A DNA stretch of 10,179 bases, taken from NCBI GenBank assembly GCA_958419975.1, contig CATZIG010000051.1, forward strand, positions 1-10,179. The letters are read 5' to 3'. This stretch comes from an uncultured Collinsella sp. GTDB taxonomy: Bacteria > Actinomycetota > Coriobacteriia > Coriobacteriales > Coriobacteriaceae. The position numbers were made by a program, and so were the translations under genes. The notes under the pieces were generated by a model, which was not told the DNA's origin, made no database searches, and saw only the letters and a program-made list of their open reading frames with translations. The stretch's first letter is position 1. Every line of letters begins with the position of its first letter. Positions 6,957-10,179 of the stretch are shown here, one piece after another.

Positions 6957-7634
6957 TTATACCTCCAGCGGCACGATCTTGGTGCCATGGAGCTCGGAGA
7001 CGCCTAGCGCCGCCGCGACCGCGTCGCGATTTGCCGTAGTGATGCCGCCGCCGGGAAGGATGGTCAAACGATCGCCCGCATACTCGATTAAACGAGCATG
7101 GTGATCGAAATTATCCTCGATCGACGTACCGGCAGCGCCGCCATGCGTGAGGATGCGCGTAACGCCGCAGTCGACAAGCGTATCAATCGCATCGAGCTGG
7201 GCCTCGGACGAGAGCTGGTCAAATGCCATGTGGAAGGTGATGTCAAGGGACTCGCGCTTGCACTCCTCGGTCGCGCAGCCCGTAGCCATAACGAGAGCGC
7301 CGAGGGTGAGCTCGTCGAGCGCCCAGCCGCCGGCGCAGGGCTTGCAGCAGCCAAAGACCAAGCCGTCAACGCCGGCGCTCACGGCAAGGCCCAGGTCCAT
7401 CTCCATCATACGCAGCTCGTCTTGGTTGTAATGAAAGTCGCCGCCACGCGGGCGAATCATGCACACCACTCGCGCGTCATGCTCGTGAGCATAGCTGGCT
7501 GTAGCGCTGATAACACCGGCCGAGGGTGTAGTGCCACCAACGGCAAGGTTGTCGCACAGTTCAATACGCCTTGCACCGGCATCGATAGCCGCCGGCACCC
7601 GCTCAAAGTTCTCGGCACAAAACTCGTACAGCAT
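6957..7634 (-). CDS. cutC: CutC family TIM-barrel protein
   Basis: A 225-residue cytoplasmic protein of the CutC family. Conserved blocks in order: RIELCDNLAVGGTTPS (23-38), IRPRGGDF (60-67), TFHMAFDQ (133-140), RILTHGG (160-166), ILPGGGI (192-198) and ELHGTK (214-219). It ends soon after the last block, about 20 residues shorter than E. coli CutC. The name comes from copper tolerance in E. coli, but that phenotype was later traced to the MicL small RNA in the same locus, so a copper role should not be assumed; the fold suggests an enzyme. The protein is rich in cysteine, including GCCKPC at 95-100. The ATG at 7634 is chosen because homology begins there and GGGGG lies seven bases upstream. 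An in-frame ATG at 7691 has no ribosome-binding site and lies next to the palindrome. It is followed directly by the DUF4931 gene. Confidence 0.88.
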   Translation of the reverse strand: MLYEFCAENFERVPAAIDAGARRIELCDNLAVGGTTPSAGVISATASYAHEHDARVVCMIRPRGGDFHYNQDELRMMEMDLGLAVSAGVDGLVFGCCKPCAGGWALDELTLGALVMATGCATEECKRESLDITFHMAFDQLSSEAQLDAIDTLVDCGVTRILTHGGAAGTSIEDNFDHHARLIEYAGDRLTILPGGGITTANRDAVAAALGVSELHGTKIVPLEV

Positions 7635-7692
7635 AGATAGACCCCCAAAGACAGCAGATGTTTTCCGACGGGCATTGTCACACATCCCCATG

Positions 7693-7761
7693 AAGTTGCG
7701 GTGGAATAGGGACTGTTTTGGCCTCTTAGACTCCCATTTAGTCCCTATTCCACCGCAACTT
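7693..7761. repeat. Perfect 22-bp inverted repeat with 25-nt loop
   Basis: The left arm 7693-7714 starts AAGTTGCGGTGG and the right arm 7740-7761 is its exact reverse complement, ending CCACCGCAACTT. The loop is 7715-7739. A 22-bp perfect match cannot be chance. Neither side has a T-run after the stem, so it is not an intrinsic terminator by itself. It fills most of the gap between the liv terminator and cutC, so it lies in the upstream region of cutC. Its form fits a dispersed palindromic (REP/MITE-like) element or a large RNA hairpin, but no family can be assigned from one copy. Confidence 0.85.
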
Positions 7762-7800
7762 AAAAAGGGGGCGCTGACCGGGTTGGTCAGCGCCCCCTTT
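7762..7800 (-). terminator. Intrinsic terminator of the liv operon
   Basis: On the minus strand, ten bases after the livF stop, AAAGGGGGCGCTGACC pairs perfectly with GGTCAGCGCCCCCTTT over 16 bp, with an AACCC loop. The T-run is five bases long (7762-7766 complement). This is a classic strong rho-independent terminator for livM-livG-livF. Its T-run touches the 22-bp inverted repeat. Confidence 0.93.
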
Positions 7801-7810
7801 GTTGAATGGA

Positions 7811-8524
7811 TTAACCACCCAGGTAGGCTTTACGCACGTTATCGTCATGCAGGAGCTCTTGGCCGGTGCCGGTCATGGTGATCTTGCCGGTCTCGAGCAC
7901 GTAACCGCGCGTGGCGATGGAAAGCGCCATCTGTGCGTTTTGCTCGACCAGAAGCACCGTGGTGCCGGCCTTGTGCAGGTCCTCGACAATCTGGAAGATC
8001 TGCTCAATCAGAATCGGCGCCAGGCCCATGGAAGGCTCGTCGAGCATGAGCAGCTTGGGGTTGCTCATAAGGGCGCGGCCCATAACGAGCATCTGCTGCT
8101 CGCCGCCCGAAAGGGTGCCGGCGACCTGGCGACGGCGCTCCTTAAGGCGCGGGAACTGCTCGTAGACGCGCTCAAGGCCCGGAGCAACTGTGGACTTGGG
8201 CTGCGTGTAGGCACCCATCTCCAGGTTCTCCTCGACCGTCATCTGCAAAAAGGCGCGACGGCCCTCGGGGACCTGGGCCAGGCCCTTGCCCACCAGCTTG
8301 TCGGCAGGCGTATGGGTAATGTCCTCGCCCATAAACTTAATGGAGCCGGTCTTGGAACGCAGCAGGCCCGAGACGGTTTTAAGCGTTGTGGACTTACCGG
8401 CGCCGTTGGCACCAATCAAGGCCACGATCTCACCCTCGTTGACGTTAAAGGAGATGTCCTTGATGGCGTGGATAGCGCCGTACCAGACGTTGATGTTGTA
8501 GACGGAAAGCATCGGCTCTGCCAT
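7811..8524 (-). CDS. livF: Branched-chain amino acid ABC transporter ATP-binding protein LivF
   Basis: A 237-residue ABC ATPase, the usual size for LivF, which pairs with LivG under the LivH/LivM permease to drive leucine, isoleucine, valine or related amino acid uptake. Visible motifs: Walker A GANGAGKST (38-46), Q-loop Q84 in GLAQVPEGRR, signature LSGGEQQ (138-144), Walker B LLMLDEP (158-164) with catalytic E163, and SMGLAP. The switch position reads LLVEQNA (191-197) with glutamine in place of the usual histidine, as is normal in the LivF family. The QVPEGRR...FLQMTVEENLEMGAY stretch is typical of LivF. The ATG at 8524 directly abuts the livG stop and has GGGGGAG six bases upstream. It is the last gene of the operon, followed by the terminator at 7762-7800. 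Confidence 0.95.
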   Translation of the reverse strand: MAEPMLSVYNINVWYGAIHAIKDISFNVNEGEIVALIGANGAGKSTTLKTVSGLLRSKTGSIKFMGEDITHTPADKLVGKGLAQVPEGRRAFLQMTVEENLEMGAYTQPKSTVAPGLERVYEQFPRLKERRRQVAGTLSGGEQQMLVMGRALMSNPKLLMLDEPSMGLAPILIEQIFQIVEDLHKAGTTVLLVEQNAQMALSIATRGYVLETGKITMTGTGQELLHDDNVRKAYLGG

Positions 8525-9385
8525 TTAGTTCTCCCCCTTATCCTGCTTGCCCAGATATGCCTCGATAACGGCGTCGTTGTTCTGGATTTCCTCAGCCGTG
8601 CCCTTGGCAATGACCTTACCAAAGTTGAGCACGCAGATGCCCTCGCAGATGTTCATAACGAGTGACATATCATGCTCGATAAGCATGATGGCAATGCCAA
8701 AGGTGTCGCGGATCTTGACGATATTCTCCATGAGCTCTGCGGTCTCGGACGGATTCATGCCGGCGGCAGGCTCGTCGAGCAGCAGCAGCTTGGGATTGGT
8801 GGCAAGTGCACGGACGATCTCCAGGCGGCGCTGAGCGCCGTAAGGCAGCGAGCCGGCCTGTTCGTTTGCCAGATGTTCCATATCAAAGATGGACAGCAGC
8901 TCCATGGCGCGCTCGTGAGCAGCCTTCTCGTGCTTCCAGTACGTCGGCAGGCGCAGCACGCCCTCAAAACCGGAATAGCGCTCCTGATTGTGCAGACCGA
9001 CCTTAACGTTATCCTCCACCGTCATGGTGTTGAACAGGCGGATGTTCTGGAAGGTACGGGCGATGCCCATACGGTTGACCTGATAGACCGACTTGCCTGA
9101 AGTGTCCTCACCGTCGAGCAGGATGGTGCCGTGCGTGGGCTGGTACACCTTGGTGAGCAGGTTGAAGACCGTGGTCTTACCGGCGCCGTTGGGACCGATC
9201 AGACCGGCGATCTCGGTCTTGCCGATAGTCAGGCTAAAGTCGTCGACTGCCTTAAGGCCACCGAACTCAATGCCCAGGTGGATGCACTCGAGTGCCGGGC
9301 GCTCGCCCAGGTCACGGTCGGGAACGATGGCGCCAGAAGGATACGGGACCATCTTGCCCTTGTTGAACTCAAATTTACTGGGCAT
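8525..9385 (-). CDS. livG: Branched-chain amino acid ABC transporter ATP-binding protein LivG
   Basis: A 286-residue ABC ATPase, partner of LivF. Motifs: Walker A GPNGAGKTT (64-72), Q-loop Q113 in RTFQNIRLF, signature LPYGAQRR (180-187, the variant form typical of LivG), Walker B LLLLDEP (200-206), AAGMNPSE and switch histidine H238 in LIEHDM. The first 30 or so residues (KFEFNKGKMVPYPSGAIVPDRD) precede the ABC fold and make it about 30 residues longer than E. coli LivG; their role is unknown. The ATG at 9385 is preferred over an in-frame upstream start at 9412 because GGAGG lies nine bases ahead of it and the upstream codons (LPRRRWQP) look like translated livM sequence. It overlaps the end of livM by 11 bases, indicating translational coupling. 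Confidence 0.94.
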   Translation of the reverse strand: MPSKFEFNKGKMVPYPSGAIVPDRDLGERPALECIHLGIEFGGLKAVDDFSLTIGKTEIAGLIGPNGAGKTTVFNLLTKVYQPTHGTILLDGEDTSGKSVYQVNRMGIARTFQNIRLFNTMTVEDNVKVGLHNQERYSGFEGVLRLPTYWKHEKAAHERAMELLSIFDMEHLANEQAGSLPYGAQRRLEIVRALATNPKLLLLDEPAAGMNPSETAELMENIVKIRDTFGIAIMLIEHDMSLVMNICEGICVLNFGKVIAKGTAEEIQNNDAVIEAYLGKQDKGEN

Positions 9386-10179
9386 CGGCTGCCACCTCCT
9401 TCTTGGAAGCAAAGCGGTCCTTGACGCGACCGAAGAACGCCTTGAGCTGCGGGTTGTTGGTAAAGATCATGACCAGGATCAACACGATGGCGTAGATGAG
9501 CATGCGGTAGTCCGAGAACTGACGGAGCAGCTCGGGGAGCACCGTGAGCAACGCCGCCGCGATGACGGAACCGCGCATGTTGCCCAGGCCGCCCAGGACC
9601 ACGAACACCAGAATGAGGATCGACGTGTTGAAGTCGAACTTGGTGGCGGAGAGCTGCGAGAAGTTACCGCCGAAGAGAGCTCCGGCAGCACCGGCGAGGG
9701 CAGCGGAAACCACGAAGGCGATCATGCGGTACTCCGTGACGGAGATGCCTACGGACTCGGCTGCAATCTTGTTATCGCGCACGGCCATAATGGCACGGCC
9801 GGTACGGCTGCGGACCAGGTTGAGCACGATCACGAGTGCGACCATGACCAGGATGGCACCGGCGAGGAAGGTCGAGTACGTCGACACGCCCGAGGCGCCC
9901 TGGGCGCCCTTGATGATGGCGGTGCCGTCCTCGAGCAGGTGCAGGTCGTCGATCGTAGAGTTGCCCGTGATGTTAAAAATCACGTGCAGGCCGCGGGAGT
10001 CGACGCCCACAATGAGGCAGGTGACGATCTCTTTGATGATCTCGCCAAAAGCCAGGGTCACGATGGCCAGATAGTCGCCGCTCAGGCGCAGGACCGGGAT
10101 ACCAATCAAGAAGCCCAAGATGGCAGCGGCGATAGCGCCGACCACAATGCTGATGATCAGACGCATCGGATCGGACGGA
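9375..10179 (-). CDS. livM: Branched-chain amino acid ABC transporter permease LivM, N-terminus off the window
   Basis: The C-terminal 267 or so residues of the LivM membrane permease. Family features: GFLIGIPVLRLSGDYLAIVT followed by LAFGEIIKEI, an ABC-contact EAA-like loop GRAIMAVRDNKIAAESVGI, ALAGAAGALFGG, LGGLGNMRGSVIAA, LLPELL-like TVLPELLRQFSDYRMLIYA, and a basic cytoplasmic tail. A polar insert (about VDSRGLHVIFN to GAQGASGV) sits in an external loop. An ATG occurs at 10166, but the frame stays open to the window edge (PSDP precedes it, as in LivM homologues), and family members run 300-420 residues, so the true start lies beyond 10179. LivH and the substrate-binding protein are expected upstream but are not seen. 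Confidence 0.93.
   Translation of the reverse strand, partial: PSDPMRLIISIVVGAIAAAILGFLIGIPVLRLSGDYLAIVTLAFGEIIKEIVTCLIVGVDSRGLHVIFNITGNSTIDDLHLLEDGTAIIKGAQGASGVSTYSTFLAGAILVMVALVIVLNLVRSRTGRAIMAVRDNKIAAESVGISVTEYRMIAFVVSAALAGAAGALFGGNFSQLSATKFDFNTSILILVFVVLGGLGNMRGSVIAAALLTVLPELLRQFSDYRMLIYAIVLILVMIFTNNPQLKAFFGRVKDRFASKKEVAADAQ

Noticed and set aside
7635..7691. Upstream ATG start for cutC adding 19 residues
   Set aside because: No Shine-Dalgarno precedes it, it abuts the inverted repeat, and CutC similarity begins at MLYEF.
7693..7761. 22-bp inverted repeat as an intrinsic terminator
   Set aside because: Neither strand has a T-run right after the stem, and a proper terminator already exists beside it.
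7693..7761. Inverted repeat as the terminal repeats of an insertion sequence
   Set aside because: Only 25 bases lie between the arms, so there is no room for a transposase; a MITE-like remnant remains possible.
7799..8665. 288-codon plus-strand frame
   Set aside because: Antisense to livF and livG, which carry complete ABC motifs; it also begins at the liv terminator.

Overview
The window is moderately high in GC, with densely packed genes on both strands, and every readable gene looks like core bacterial metabolism. The gene content suggests a gut actinobacterium of the class Coriobacteriia (Collinsella-like). The grounds are a RecJ exonuclease fused to a RecQ-type helicase, a bifunctional Rel protein directly behind it, a bile acid:sodium symporter family transporter and a CutC/DUF4931 pair. 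That placement is inference from gene content and was not checked by a search.

Left part (1-5127). On the minus strand, a 1095-residue RecJ-helicase fusion is followed after only 15 bases by the N-terminal 516 codons of a bifunctional (p)ppGpp synthetase/hydrolase that runs off the left edge. The recJ leader holds a TATAAT -10 box, a 7-bp hairpin, and a 21-codon upstream reading frame with its own good ribosome-binding site. That frame overlaps the recJ start, and the recJ Shine-Dalgarno can be masked by a small hairpin.

Middle part (5128-7692). A plus-strand BASS-family transporter converges on a minus-strand two-gene operon: cutC, then a GalT-like DUF4931 protein whose GTG start uses a Shine-Dalgarno inside the end of cutC.

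Right part (7693-10179). A perfect 22-bp inverted repeat with a 25-nt loop abuts a strong intrinsic terminator. The terminator ends a minus-strand livM-livG-livF block of a branched-chain amino acid (HAAT-type) ABC importer: the membrane permease (partial, start beyond the right edge) and two ATPases. These genes overlap or abut and were probably expressed together with a substrate-binding protein and LivH lying off the window.

The most notable items are the RecJ-helicase fusion (nuclease and helicase of the RecF pathway in one chain), the possible coupled leader frame in front of it, and the long perfect palindrome between liv and cutC. No RNA gene, CRISPR array, transposase or phage gene was seen.
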